From Marvinbryantia formatexigens (lineage in GTDB: Bacteria > Bacillota > Clostridia > Oscillospirales > Ruminococcaceae): a stretch of 64,000 nt of DNA. Each line of letters opens with the position of its first letter. Positions within the stretch are counted from its first letter, which is position 1. Below, in pieces: positions 48,183 through 56,746 of this stretch. Below the pieces are notes generated by a model, which was not told where the DNA came from, did no database searches, and saw nothing but the letters and a program-made list of their open reading frames with translations. The DNA is taken from NCBI GenBank assembly GCA_021771035.1, contig JAETPU010000013.1, positions 1 through 64,000 of the forward strand. Direction: 5' to 3'. A program made the translations under genes and the position numbers.

Positions 48183-51100
48183 GTGAAGGCATTGGAGCAT
48201 ACCCAGAGCAGCTGCGCAAGCATCGAGCAAGTCAAGGCTGCCGCCAGCCAGGTGATGCACCTGCACTACTGTGAGAATAATATCGAAGGCGTCATCTCCT
48301 TTTTTGCGCCGCAATTCAGTTGGATTGGCGCCGGAGAGGAACAATATGTGGTGGGCCATGAAGAAGCGGCGGCTTTTTTCCGCCGGTTCTCCGGGGCAAT
48401 CCCCAAATGCAATATAACAGAAGAACACTATGACGTCCTGGCGCTCAGTGAGGATTCCTATCTCTGCAGCGGCAGGATGTGGATTACCACCGATCCCAGC
48501 ACCCAGATGTACCTGAAGGTGCACCAGCGTGTCAGCTTCGTATTTCAAACGATTCAGGGCCGGCTGAAATGCTCCCATATCCACTGCTCCAACCCCTATA
48601 TGGAGATGGTGGAGGGAGAGCTTTTCCCGGATAAAATCGGAAAACAGTCCTATGAATACATTCAGGAGCGCCTGGAGCTTCTGGAGGAAGAAACCAAACA
48701 GAAAAACCGTCAGCTGGAGGTTATCATGTCCTCCATTCCGGGCGGGCTGAAAATCAGCCGGGATGACAGCAGCTATTCTTTTGCCTATGTGAGCAGGGAT
48801 GCTGCCGCCCTGTTTGGGTATACGGTAGAGGAATTCCTGGAGGCCACCGGCGCAACCGCAGTGGGGACCGTGTATCCCCCCGATCTCCCCCAGGCCCTGG
48901 CCGCCTGTGACGCAGCCTTTCGGGACGGCGGCACCCAGTATTCCACAAAATACCGGGTGCGCTGTAAGGACGGTTCCCTGAAATGGATTCTGGACAGCGG
49001 CAAAAAAGCCCCTGGGGAAAATGGGGAAACCGTAATCAACTCCCTGTACCTGGATATCACCAAATCGGAATTGGATGCCCAGGAACTCAAGCGCCAGAGG
49101 GAGCTTCTCCAGAGCATCTACGACACGGTTCCCTGCGGCATCCTGCGCTTCACCCGGGAAAACGGACGCTTCACCCTGGTTTCCATGAACCGGGCGGCAC
49201 TGCAGCTGCTCAGTTATCGGGACGAGGAAAGCCTGCGTGCCGATTGGCGCAACGGTACGGCCGGAACCGTACTGGAGGAGGACAGGCCCGGGCTTCAGAA
49301 CTCCTATGCTCAGCTTCGCCGCGTTGGAGACAGCGCGGATATCCTCTACCGGGTGCGCACGCCAAACGGTCAAATCCGCTGGCTCAGCGGCACAAATATG
49401 ATAGTCTCCAGCATAAACGGCCTGGATGTCATCCAGCGCATGATGTTTGATGTAACCGACAGCCGGAAGCTCCAGGAACAGCTGGCCTGGGAGCAGGAGC
49501 TCTACCGGGTCGCTATGGAGAGCAGCTCTGATGTACTGTACGAATACCGGATGGATACGGATACCCTGATTACCTATCGGCCCCAGACCTCCGCACAGGA
49601 GCAGCAAACGGTTCTCAGAGAGGAATTCCCCCAGTTCAGCCGGACAATCCGCCGGCAGCATACCGTTCATCCGGATGATATCCCCGCCGTTATCCAGAAC
49701 CTCTGCCAGGGACGCGCCGAAATTTTTGAGGCCCGTTTTGCCACACCGGAAGTTCCCCGCGGGGAACAGTATTGGTGGTACCGGGTAACTGGAAAGCTCA
49801 TTTCCCCGCCAAGCGGCCCCAGCCGGGTTGTGGGAACCTTCCGCAATATCCATCATGAAAAGATGGCGTTCTCTGAAAACGCGGAAAAGCTCTATATGAA
49901 CCAGTCCGCCCTGCAGGCCATCAGCGAAGTGTATGTGTGCATCTATTATGGTGATTTGAGCAGCGATACCTACTATGGCGTCCGTCTTCCCCAGCAGGAT
50001 GCGGCGCCGTCAATCCCCCGCAGAGGCAGCATCCAGGCCGAGCTTCAGCGGTATATCAACGCCTTTGTAGGCGCCGAGGACCGCCAGAGGATGCTGCGCT
50101 TCTGCAGCCCCGGCAATCTCGAAAGCCTGCTCACCCGGGTGGGGGCCCGGGCTGAAATCGAATACCGGCACCAGTCCTCCCCTGAAACTTCCATCTGGCT
50201 CAGGCTGGAAATCCAGCTCATCACCATGAAGGGAGCCCAGCCTCAAAATGCGGTTTTTACCTTCCGCAACGTGACCCAGGAACGCCAGCAGGAGCTGGAG
50301 CACCGCCTGGAGGAGCAGAAGGCCAAGCAAGCGCTGGAGGAGGCCTATGAGGCCGCCAACAGGGCCAATCTGGCCAAGAGCGATTTTCTCTCCAAGATGT
50401 CCCATGACATCCGCACCCCTATGAACGCCATCATGGGCATGACCGCCATTGCCCAAAAAAACGCCTCAAATCAAAAGCGGCTGACAGACTGCCTGCAAAA
50501 AATAGAGCTCTCCAGCCGTCACCTGCTCAATTTAATCAATGAGGTCCTGGATATGTCAAAAATCGAAAGCGGAACCATCCATCTCCATGAGGAAATCGTG
50601 GATCTCAACCGCCTGATGCAGACAATTGCGGATATGGTGCACTCTGACGTGCAGGAACGGCGCCAGGAGCTGGAACTCAGCTGCCGGCTGTCCGGGCCTC
50701 ACCAGGTGTACGGCGACACCGTGCGCCTGCAGCAGCTTCTCCTGAATTTGCTGTCCAATGCGGTAAAATACACCCCGGAGCAGGGGCATATCCGCCTGGA
50801 ATTATTGGAAAAGCCCTCCAATTCCCACGGAATCGGCTGTTATGAATTCACCGTGCAGGACGATGGAATTGGGATGTCGGAGGAATTCCAGCAAAAGCTG
50901 TTCAGGCCCTTTGAGCGGGCGGAGGATTCCCGGGTGAGCCAAATTCAGGGGACCGGGCTTGGGATGGCTATCACTCAAAACCTGGTGCGGATGATGAACG
51001 GCACCATTCAGGTGGAAAGCCAGCTCAACCGGGGCTCCCGGTTTACAGTCTGCCTGTATCTCAAACAAGCCCATAGGCCCGAACCGGAGCGGCCGTATTT

Positions 51101-51515
51101 CGCGGCGCCCTGTCCAGGCAATGTGAAATTTTCCAAACACCAGCGGGTGCTTTTGGTGGAGGATAACAGCCTGAACCGGGAGATCACTGTGGATCTGCTG
51201 GAGTCCGCCGGGCTTCTGGTGGAGGAAGCGCAAAACGGCAGACAGGCGCTGGAGCTATTCCAGGCCTGTACGCCCGGGGAATACTGCCTGATCCTGATGG
51301 ATATTCAAATGCCGGTAATGGACGGTTACCAGTGCGCCCGGGCCATCCGGGCTCTCGATCGCCCAGACGCCGCAGCCATCCCAATCATCGCGCTGACAGC
51401 CAACGCCTTTGCCGACGATGTCCGCCGGGCCAAAGAGGCCGGCATGAACGAACACCTGGCAAAACCTCTGGAGTTGGATAAGCTCATGCAGACCCTGTCT
51501 CACTACATTCGGTAA
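48183..51515 (+). CDS. Soluble hybrid histidine kinase with SnoaL-like and PAS domains
   Basis: 1110 residues, no membrane segment. The N-terminal ~150 look like a SnoaL/NTF2-like domain (SFFAPQFSWIGAGEEQYVVG, YLKVHQRVSFVFQ), followed by a short coiled stretch. At least three PAS-like regions follow (YAYVSRDAAALFGYTVEEF is the clearest, read FAYVSRDAAALFGYTVEEF here). Then come HisKA ([20 protein letters not shown]), HATPase ([33 protein letters not shown]) and one receiver (LMDIQMPVMDGYQCA, AKPLE). The start is GTG at 48183 or TTG at 48192; neither has a strong ribosome site. A TATAAT at 48078 suggests a promoter. It probably senses a cytoplasmic ligand and cooperates with the preceding kinase. 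Confidence 0.9.
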   Translation: MKALEHTQSSCASIEQVKAAASQVMHLHYCENNIEGVISFFAPQFSWIGAGEEQYVVGHEEAAAFFRRFSGAIPKCNITEEHYDVLALSEDSYLCSGRMWITTDPSTQMYLKVHQRVSFVFQTIQGRLKCSHIHCSNPYMEMVEGELFPDKIGKQSYEYIQERLELLEEETKQKNRQLEVIMSSIPGGLKISRDDSSYSFAYVSRDAAALFGYTVEEFLEATGATAVGTVYPPDLPQALAACDAAFRDGGTQYSTKYRVRCKDGSLKWILDSGKKAPGENGETVINSLYLDITKSELDAQELKRQRELLQSIYDTVPCGILRFTRENGRFTLVSMNRAALQLLSYRDEESLRADWRNGTAGTVLEEDRPGLQNSYAQLRRVGDSADILYRVRTPNGQIRWLSGTNMIVSSINGLDVIQRMMFDVTDSRKLQEQLAWEQELYRVAMESSSDVLYEYRMDTDTLITYRPQTSAQEQQTVLREEFPQFSRTIRRQHTVHPDDIPAVIQNLCQGRAEIFEARFATPEVPRGEQYWWYRVTGKLISPPSGPSRVVGTFRNIHHEKMAFSENAEKLYMNQSALQAISEVYVCIYYGDLSSDTYYGVRLPQQDAAPSIPRRGSIQAELQRYINAFVGAEDRQRMLRFCSPGNLESLLTRVGARAEIEYRHQSSPETSIWLRLEIQLITMKGAQPQNAVFTFRNVTQERQQELEHRLEEQKAKQALEEAYEAANRANLAKSDFLSKMSHDIRTPMNAIMGMTAIAQKNASNQKRLTDCLQKIELSSRHLLNLINEVLDMSKIESGTIHLHEEIVDLNRLMQTIADMVHSDVQERRQELELSCRLSGPHQVYGDTVRLQQLLLNLLSNAVKYTPEQGHIRLELLEKPSNSHGIGCYEFTVQDDGIGMSEEFQQKLFRPFERAEDSRVSQIQGTGLGMAITQNLVRMMNGTIQVESQLNRGSRFTVCLYLKQAHRPEPERPYFAAPCPGNVKFSKHQRVLLVEDNSLNREITVDLLESAGLLVEEAQNGRQALELFQACTPGEYCLILMDIQMPVMDGYQCARAIRALDRPDAAAIPIIALTANAFADDVRRAKEAGMNEHLAKPLELDKLMQTLSHYIR

Positions 51516-51932
51516 GCGTCCCCGGGTTTCATACGCCCTGTAGAAACTTCGGGAGCCGCCTGCATGATTAGGAAGGCGCAGAGCAGCGGAACAAAGATTG
51601 GTGCCCCCAGGGAGCGTCCAACCGGATTGCCAACGGCTGCGCTGGAAACGGGAAGGCCTCTGCCTCGGCTTTCTGCTTCCCTCCTTCCCGCCTGGCACAG
51701 CACAGAGCCGCTGCGCTCAAGGCTCTCCCTGCCCAAATTCATTCCACGTCCGGCGAACGTTACCAGATTACACTCCCTTATGAGTACCATACGCCTGATG
51801 CAGGATGACGCGGCGGTAGTGTTTTTTTCATAGAGAGTCTGTACCTCCGGCTGTGCCTAAAACCGCTTGTCCTACATTTCTTATGGTCCTGAATGCATTC
51901 CTCCCTTGTGTCTATAGATATTTAAAGACATC
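51516..51932. other. Gap between the kinases and the toxin–immunity region
   Basis: About 420 bases, no convincing gene. Base composition shifts to AT-rich from about 51830 onward. This is the left boundary of the minus-strand immunity array. Confidence 0.5.
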
Positions 51933-51967
51933 GCGGCATTCCGAACACTTCGGAATGCCGCTTTTTA
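51933..51967 (+). terminator. Terminator facing the immunity array
   Basis: Perfect stem gcggcattccga/tcggaatgccgc with a short loop and TTTTT. It lies 420 bases after the second kinase and may be its terminator; it also separates the kinases from the convergent immunity genes. Confidence 0.85.
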
Positions 51968-52018
51968 AGGTACCCCTGCAACAGAGCTTCCGATTTCAGA
52001 GAAGGCCGGTGCGTTGAA

Positions 52019-52450
52019 CTAGTTTTCTATATCATTGAGCACACATAGTGTTCCAAGCTGGGCGTCCCCCAGTTTACTCAGCTTTTTCCCGAATTTCTCA
52101 ATTAGCCCAAGTTCACTGTAAACATAAAAACAGCATCGGTGTGCCCGCTTATCATTATCGGCTATCTCCAGATCCACTTCAATTTTTATATGCCCGGCAC
52201 GATCTATGGGTAAAAACTCCAAAGAAAAAGCCGGGGTATAATTGCCATCCTTTTTTCCAAACTCAATATAACATCCATTTTTGTAGTCACGGATGAATTC
52301 AGAAAATGTTTCAGAAAGACCCTTTAAAAAATGGGGATCCACATAGCAGTACTGATATGCTGTTACAAACTCAGATTCGGCTGTTACCTTCAGCTCGATT
52401 ACAGTCTCGTCACTCCAAGTTTTTTCTATCAGGATATTACTATCTGCCAT
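52019..52450 (-). CDS. Immunity protein, duplicate of the active cassette's
   Basis: 143 residues, almost identical over the first ~120 to the immunity protein at 59689–60120. They differ at two residues in the middle (SEFIRDY against SGFINDY) and then through the last ~15 (QLGTLCVLNDIEN against EIGKICILNDCVF). The sequence resembles WapI-family immunity proteins (WSDETVIELKVTAESEF, GKKDGNYTPAFSLEFLPIDR), but that family call is tentative. Ribosome site ttggaggag is identical to that of the other copy. It is the last gene of the array and is preceded by a decayed copy of the matching toxin end. It would protect against the intact toxin or close relatives. Confidence 0.8.
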   Translation of the reverse strand: MADSNILIEKTWSDETVIELKVTAESEFVTAYQYCYVDPHFLKGLSETFSEFIRDYKNGCYIEFGKKDGNYTPAFSLEFLPIDRAGHIKIEVDLEIADNDKRAHRCCFYVYSELGLIEKFGKKLSKLGDAQLGTLCVLNDIEN

Positions 52451-52545
52451 TTTTTCTCCTCCAAACTTTTAAAATCAGCAAAGGATTTGTCCGTTTCTTA
52501 AAATTAGCAGTTCATCCTTTTATCAGCGTTCCAAACTACGGAAAC
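52451..52545 (-). pseudogene. Decayed toxin end homologous to the intact toxin
   Basis: Directly before the immunity gene at 52019, the bases read RTNPFADFKS in one frame, matching RTGAFDDFKY at the end of the intact toxin at the same distance from its immunity gene. Frameshifts and stops prevent a product. It shows that the cassette was duplicated with its toxin and the toxin then decayed. Confidence 0.65.
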
Positions 52546-52592
52546 GATGCTGCCTCAGGAACCGCCCAACATACCTATTTTTATCGGTTCGT

Positions 52593-52883
52593 TTAAACAC
52601 CCGTTTCCCGGGGTGACAGGTTTTCTCTAACTCTCCGAGCTCTGTCAAAAATTTCCTCTTTAGAATAATACAGATTGGGAATTGAGAGTTCCTCCCTATC
52701 TGCCGTAAATCGACCCGCCATATCGCACAAATCGCTGAATTCACGATTTTCCAGTTGAGTTAGTTGTGTATAGTCGGTTTCTAAGTTGTAGATTCTGGTG
52801 AATTCCATACAGAAGGTTTTAATATCGTAGGACTCGTCTAAAAGCCCAACAATTAAATACCATAATTGTTCTTGTACCGTCAT
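52593..52883 (-). CDS. Small colicin-immunity-like protein
   Basis: 96 acidic residues, all helical by appearance (YLIVGLLDESYDIKTFCMEF, then ENREFSDLCDMAGRFTADRE). The pattern resembles the bacterial self-protective colicin-like immunity family, but this is from memory of the pattern only. It sits in the same run of minus-strand immunity genes. Upstream, between 52884 and 53034, a short frame reading PSSKNAKKQYYETKYG before a stop may be the tail of its former toxin. The ribosome site is ggaaagg. Confidence 0.55.
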   Translation of the reverse strand: MTVQEQLWYLIVGLLDESYDIKTFCMEFTRIYNLETDYTQLTQLENREFSDLCDMAGRFTADREELSIPNLYYSKEEIFDRARRVRENLSPRETGV

Positions 52884-53034
52884 AATATTCTATTACCTTT
52901 CCGTATCCGATATTTTAGATAAACCGCCTGTGGATTTCTTCAACACCCGTATTTCGTTTCATAATATTGCTTCTTTGCATTTTTAGACGACGGGGTTCAT
53001 CCATCCGCACTAAGGAATTTTACAATATTCTTTG

Positions 53035-53472
53035 CTACCAATTAGCCTGTTCAAACTCTTCCGTGTCCAATTCTTTGATGTATACCGATATCCATCTGAC
53101 TGTATTTGTCTGTGCATCCATTTCTATAAATACCCCTTTTATGGATTCCCAGGTTTCCTCAAAATCATCATATATAAAACTCGGTTCTGCTTTCAGCATT
53201 TCTTCTTCCGTTGTTCCTATTGTGATAGTTCCAAACAGCGTTCCTCTATAGTCATCCAGGGTTGTGATGCGAAATAACTTTTGATTTTCGCGATGAAAAT
53301 ACAATTCTATGCAATTTTGGATATCATATCTTATCCAATTACCATTGATAATACAACAGGTACTATTACTAAGTGATAAAATATCCCTCAATTCATCAAT
53401 GGTACTATATAGTGTGATTCTGCCTAATCCGACAAACGGAATAATCGGTGCTTCATTTTGTATCAAAGTCAT
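53035..53472 (-). CDS. Probable immunity protein, family not recognised
   Basis: 145 residues, acidic, beta-rich, beginning TLIQNEAPIIPFVGLGRITL and ending VYIKELDTEEFEQANW. The repeated pattern LYSTIDELRDIL and TIGTTEEEMLKAEPSFIYDD is typical of immunity proteins of the SUKH-unrelated, DUF-type, but I cannot name it. It starts 7 bases after a toxin-tip remnant (53480–53705), with ctggagg as ribosome site, so its identity as an immunity gene rests mainly on context. Confidence 0.6.
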   Translation of the reverse strand: MTLIQNEAPIIPFVGLGRITLYSTIDELRDILSLSNSTCCIINGNWIRYDIQNCIELYFHRENQKLFRITTLDDYRGTLFGTITIGTTEEEMLKAEPSFIYDDFEETWESIKGVFIEMDAQTNTVRWISVYIKELDTEEFEQANW

Positions 53473-53479
53473 CCTAATT

Positions 53480-53705
53480 TCCTCCAGAAAAAATAATTGC
53501 CGCAGTTTCTGAGTGCGTCTGCAGTTTCTTCAGCCGTCTTTCCGCAAAGGCTTTTGGATAAGCCTTGATATCATCGATAGAAACATTCCCTTCCCTAATT
53601 ATGGCAGCGAGACTATCCCCACCCGCCCCGCTCTTCGGTACTCCGGCCCTTTGTGGGCTTGCTACACTCCCGTGATGACGTTTGCCAGATAGAAGGAGCC
53701 GGGCC
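53480..53705 (-). pseudogene. Toxin remnant: conserved linker plus truncated tip
   Basis: The upstream half matches the intact toxin at DNA level: FYLANVITGV corresponds to FYLASVITGV of the intact protein, and QRAGVPKSGAG is identical to its linker. One inserted base, a TAG and an ~16-base deletion break it. After the shared linker the sequence is unrelated to the intact tip: GDSLAAIIREGNVSIDDIKA, then YPKAFA, and, after a one-base frameshift, GKTAEETADALRNCG. The latter is a recognisable toxin-domain start cut off by a stop just before the immunity gene. It is a fossil of tip exchange at the linker. Confidence 0.75.
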
Positions 53706-53795
53706 AGATGCTCCGGAATTTTTTAATAATCGAGTTATCACCGAATCAGGGAATGGAGTATCAAAATTACTATGGAGTAAGAGAGTATTGGTACC

Positions 53796-54275
53796 CTATT
53801 GAATCGTTGAAATATATGCCTCTAAATCTTCTGCAAGGGGATAGCCTTTTTTCAAGCCATCGATAACACTGTCCTGTTCACTAATAAAAATCGTTGCGGT
53901 ACTGTCCCAGGCAACAATTTCTATGTGAGCAGACGGATGATAAATGGATACCGGCTTCTTCCATAGGTCAGCATAGACTGCTGATCCTGAAATATCATAT
54001 TGCAGAACCTCCTGTTTGGAAACCTGCCTGTCAAAAGCAAAAAGAATTCCCCATATCCACTGAAAATCTTCATTCTCTATCATTTCCGTCAGGAGTTCAC
54101 CAGAGAGCCAGCAATAATCCCCGGCTAATATTTTTTTGTACTCCTCATTCTGGGGATAACATTCATGTCCCAGAATCAGCCAATTATAGTTTTTTTCAAT
54201 ATGGCTGATCGTGTGGAATATCTTTTTGAGATGGGTAAAGTAGGGCTCCCCTTGATCGATCATAGCGCCTTTCAT
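53796..54275 (-). CDS. Probable immunity protein (159 aa)
   Basis: 159 acidic residues beginning KGAMIDQGEPYFTHLKKIFH and containing NYNWLILGHECYPQNEEYKK and EDFQWIWGILFAFDRQVSK. The layout, a short protein comparing intake around a 'NWLI' strand, reminds me of DUF2691 proteins, which occur beside toxins; the match is tentative. The start codon overlaps the stop of a toxin-tail remnant (ATGA), which is the strongest evidence for its role. Confidence 0.6.
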   Translation of the reverse strand: MKGAMIDQGEPYFTHLKKIFHTISHIEKNYNWLILGHECYPQNEEYKKILAGDYCWLSGELLTEMIENEDFQWIWGILFAFDRQVSKQEVLQYDISGSAVYADLWKKPVSIYHPSAHIEIVAWDSTATIFISEQDSVIDGLKKGYPLAEDLEAYISTIQ

Positions 54276-54415
54276 AGTTTCACTCCTTCAGTTACGTACT
54301 TCTTATCGGAGTGCTGCCTGTCCAATCCCAACCAGGTTTCATAGGGGGCTCTTAATTCCACGTTCAAGTCCGGCTGCCAGCACTCATTGTGTGACACTCC
54401 CAGCAGATGCTGTTT
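54272..54415 (-). pseudogene. Orphan toxin tail coupled to an immunity gene
   Basis: An open stretch of 47 codons after an in-frame TAA reads SHNECWQPDLNVELRAPYET and WLGLDRQH, then KYVTEGVKL and TGA. It is protein-like and ends overlapping the immunity start by ATGA, as a toxin C-terminus would. It has no start codon or ribosome site of its own, and a promoter lies immediately upstream, so it is probably not translated as a toxin. Confidence 0.6.
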
Positions 54416-54417
54416 TT

Positions 54418-54447
54418 AGTATAAGAGGCGGATGGGAACTGCGTCAA
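54418..54447 (-). promoter_or_regulatory. Cassette promoter (copy 1)
   Basis: On the minus strand, TTGACG (54442–54447), an 18-base spacer and TATACT (54418–54423). The same hexamers and spacing, with related flanks, recur at 59567–59596. It would transcribe the tail remnant and the immunity gene at 53796. Confidence 0.7.
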
Positions 54448-54483
54448 TGGTTTTCTTGCTCATCCGCATTATTGTTCTAAAAA

Positions 54484-54512
54484 GAAAAGTGCCCCATAGG
54501 ACGCCCAAAATA
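54484..54512 (-). terminator. Degenerate cassette terminator
   Basis: On the minus strand, gggcgtcctatggggcac followed by TTTTCTTTTT. It is a weakened version of the cassette terminators at 56344, 58744 and 59624, located after the immunity gene at 54594. Confidence 0.6.
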
Positions 54513-54593
54513 TTTGGTACTGGATTTTAGATAACTGGGGGATACTTTTTTATCATGATAGTCCACCTGAATTTTGGAGGATCTAAATTTCTA

Positions 54594-54911
54594 TCATAAT
54601 TCATCAAAGTCAATATCATTTATTACAACGCAATCATCCCCTACTTTGTTTCTTAGCAACCGTTCTAACCGAAAAATATCAGTTTCAAAGGCGGCTTTTT
54701 CCGCAGAGGTCAGAAACCCCCGATACTGAAATGCATGGCTGTCATTCTGAAATAAACTGTCATACTGTTCCTGTATTTTTACACATAAAGGGTCTAATTC
54801 AATATCTCCTATCAGGGTATCTGGCAGTTCATTGAATATCAAGTTCTCATCTTCATCATACTCCCAAACGGGAAAGCACTGATACTCCAATGCTAGCTTT
54901 AACTGATTCAT
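54594..54911 (-). CDS. Probable immunity protein, YxiF-like pattern
   Basis: 105 residues from the ATG at 54911, which has aaggagacg upstream; the frame continues to 55067 over a degenerate terminator and is not used. The sequence LALEYQCFPVWEYDEDENLI and SLFQNDSHAFQYRGFLTSAE matches a pattern I know from small immunity-type proteins of Bacillus toxin loci, but without a firm name. Highly acidic C-terminus (VVINDIDFDEL). It stands between other immunity genes on the same strand. Confidence 0.65.
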   Translation of the reverse strand: MNQLKLALEYQCFPVWEYDEDENLIFNELPDTLIGDIELDPLCVKIQEQYDSLFQNDSHAFQYRGFLTSAEKAAFETDIFRLERLLRNKVGDDCVVINDIDFDEL

Positions 54912-55021
54912 GGTATCGTCTCCTTCCTTGCTGGAAGTTGGGTTTATGTCAACTATAATCCGTTTTCTGAAATAATGATTACTGCCTATAACGATATGAC
55001 AATTATTGTTAATGAAAAACC

Positions 55022-55046
55022 GGCCCCGATAGAGGCGCAAATTTGC
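55022..55046 (-). terminator. Degenerate cassette terminator
   Basis: On the minus strand, gcgcctctatcggggccgg followed by TTTTTC, 25 bases past the immunity gene at 55071. It is followed by tatcgttatagg, the same bases that follow the other cassette terminators. Confidence 0.6.
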
Positions 55047-55070
55047 CGAAGCGATAGGCTCTCTCATCCG

Positions 55071-55436
55071 TCAAGAAATTGGATTATCAGACCGTATCCT
55101 AAACGTTTTACATAGAATATGCAGTTCAATCGGAAATAGATTGATTCTAAATTGCAGAAAATTCATCTCATCGATTCTTATCTCTTCAACCTGAACATCC
55201 TGCATAAAATATGGGAGCTGATTGCGGGTTAGTTCCTTTGAAGAATTGATTTTAGAGTATTCTATCGAGTGTTTAATTTGAATCTGATAGCAATCTTCAA
55301 AGTGGTAAACCACGTCGATATCTCCATCCTCAAAGACTAAATTTACTTCATCACCGAAATTACTACAATCCAGTTTCTTTACCCTTGCATCCCAATAATA
55401 ACTGCTCTCAATTTGTTTGATTAAATCTGTAATCAT
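55071..55436 (-). CDS. Probable immunity protein (121 aa)
   Basis: 121 residues from the ATG at 55436 (aaggagagt upstream). Sequence: MITDLIKQIESSYYWDARVK at the start, then VNLVFEDGDIDVVYHFEDCY and a beta-rich C-terminus. I do not recognise the family. A toxin-tail remnant lies 90 bases upstream and a cassette-type terminator follows, so context supports an immunity role. Confidence 0.6.
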   Translation of the reverse strand: MITDLIKQIESSYYWDARVKKLDCSNFGDEVNLVFEDGDIDVVYHFEDCYQIQIKHSIEYSKINSSKELTRNQLPYFMQDVQVEEIRIDEMNFLQFRINLFPIELHILCKTFRIRSDNPIS

Positions 55437-55528
55437 AATACTCTCCTTGGTTCCGATAGGCATATGTCCGTCAGGACTCCCGCAAACAACAGGATTGTCC
55501 GATATATCCAGAAGATTTCCTTCCTAAA

Positions 55529-55619
55529 CTACAATCTTGGATTTACTGCGATTACTTTTCCAGACGGGTTTATTGCCGCCGTGACCTCTACAGTCTGATG
55601 GAGAAGTGTTCGGAAATTT
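55529..55619 (-). pseudogene. Toxin tail remnant, VITVIPR family, copy 1
   Basis: About 30 codons reading RTLLHQTVEVTAAINPSGKV and IAVNPRL, then TAG. It matches the tail at 59192–59434 (RTGTFVHQTVEVTAVVNSSG, KVITVIPR). It is truncated directly after the stop of the immunity gene at 55620, so only the very end of the toxin remains. Confidence 0.75.
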
Positions 55620-56030
55620 TTATGTGAAGTCTTCATGTATGACATCGTTTACTTGTATTAAATTTTTCCTGGCAACTTTAAATAGGTGTTTTTCCGCATT
55701 ATTTCTTCCTTTCAATTGAGTATTGGAAATATAGTAAATATCATTATTGGAAACCACTTCAGCGAATTGCGTATTTCCGATGATAACATTTTCCCTGTTT
55801 ATTGAGATTTCTATCACTTTATCCTCAGAAATTTCCATAAATTCTCCCAGGAGTCCAATTTTACAATTGTATATTCCTCCCAGCTTCATAAATTCAAAAT
55901 TGTGGCCATCGCTTATTAATGCGGAGTCATCAAAGCATAAATCTTCTGTATTGGTATCGAGACTTTGAATTAAAACATCGCGCGTCATCATCGCTTCCGT
56001 TATTGCTTTTAACTGATACAAGGCAAACAT
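55620..56030 (-). CDS. Probable immunity protein (136 aa)
   Basis: 136 residues, beginning FALYQLKAITEAMMTRDVLI; the middle is beta-rich (GIYNCKIGLLGEFMEISEDK, VIEISINRENVIIGNTQFAE). It has no family I recognise. Ribosome site ataggaaagg lies upstream, and a frame-damaged toxin tail ends 20 bases before the start. The stop is followed at once by another toxin-tail fragment. Confidence 0.6.
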   Translation of the reverse strand: MFALYQLKAITEAMMTRDVLIQSLDTNTEDLCFDDSALISDGHNFEFMKLGGIYNCKIGLLGEFMEISEDKVIEISINRENVIIGNTQFAEVVSNNDIYYISNTQLKGRNNAEKHLFKVARKNLIQVNDVIHEDFT

Positions 56031-56049
56031 CCTTTCCTATTTTTCAATT

Positions 56050-56194
56050 CTAATCTATCGGATAAAGATTCCATGGATCCATTTGTACCGTATGCAGCCC
56101 CATCCCTGTTTTCATTCATAACATAGGCGGCAAATAAGCCATTCGAACTTTTGCCTATTTTACTGGTGTAGTATTCATCGTTTGAGAGAAAAAC
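56050..56194 (-). pseudogene. Frameshifted toxin tail
   Basis: Two frames together give SNDEYYTSKIGKSSNGLFAA, YVMNENRDG, then after a shift GLHTVQMDPWNLYPID and TAG. The last motif is protein-like and typical of a toxin end. It lies directly before the immunity gene at 55620. Upstream (56215–56245) a stretch atcaaaactgctcc matches one at 59436, showing a shared, recombined core segment. Confidence 0.6.
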
Positions 56195-56309
56195 CTATGT
56201 AAAACAATTGATTTACCTATCAAAACTGCTCCCAAGATGGCGTTTCTTCAGAACTGAGGATTTGGGATAAAGTCACACATCCCCAAAGGCGTAGACCTCA
56301 AGGACAGTA

Positions 56310-56370
56310 AACTTACCTATAACGATATTACAACTATTCCAGTAAAAAAGAAAGCACCCCGATGGGGCGC
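56310..56370. repeat. 61-bp perfect cassette-linker repeat, copy 1
   Basis: The 61 bases from aacttacctataacgatatt to accccgatggggcgc are identical to 58708–58768. On the minus strand it is a terminator (stem gcgcccc/ggggtgc, then TTTCTTTTTT) followed by a conserved AT-rich tail. Confidence 0.95.
56344..56370 (-). terminator. Cassette terminator after Imm74-like gene
   Basis: On the minus strand, gcgccccatcggggtgc followed by TTTCTTTTTT, about 110 bases past the gene at 56482. Identical to the terminator at 58744–58768. Confidence 0.9.
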
Positions 56371-56481
56371 AATCAATCAATAAACATTTTTAATTATTAT
56401 CGTACCCTGGATTCGTTGAGTATTCTAAGTTCATCGGGTAAAATCTGTTTTAGAAGTATTCCAATGATTTCATTATTTACC

Positions 56482-56715
56482 CTACTCAAATATGATTGGT
56501 ATTGTATTTTCATCGCTGCTTAATTTTACTTCCTTTATGATATCGGCAATCTGTCCTTCTGTAACGAGTTCATCTTCATGTGGAGGTTCCCAGGATTTCA
56601 TTGAATCTTTATAAACTATAAATTTTTTTCCGATCAGCCTCTCCCCCTCTGCCTTGAGAATATATCCATTTTCAAGATCAAATTTAATATAATAAGAACT
56701 ACCAGTAATTTTCAT
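56482..56715 (-). CDS. Imm74-family immunity protein
   Basis: 77 residues matching the pattern of immunity protein 74: ITGSSYYIKFDLENGYILKA, then IVYKDSMKSWEPPHEDELVT and a hydrophobic end (TIPIIFE). These proteins neutralise nuclease-type polymorphic toxins. It starts 32 bases after the frame at 56747 ends, with cgaaagg upstream, so two immunity genes lie side by side here without a toxin remnant between. A terminator repeat follows. Confidence 0.75.
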   Translation of the reverse strand: MKITGSSYYIKFDLENGYILKAEGERLIGKKFIVYKDSMKSWEPPHEDELVTEGQIADIIKEVKLSSDENTIPIIFE

Positions 56716-56746
56716 TATCGCGTTTTCCTTTCGAATATAATTTTCT

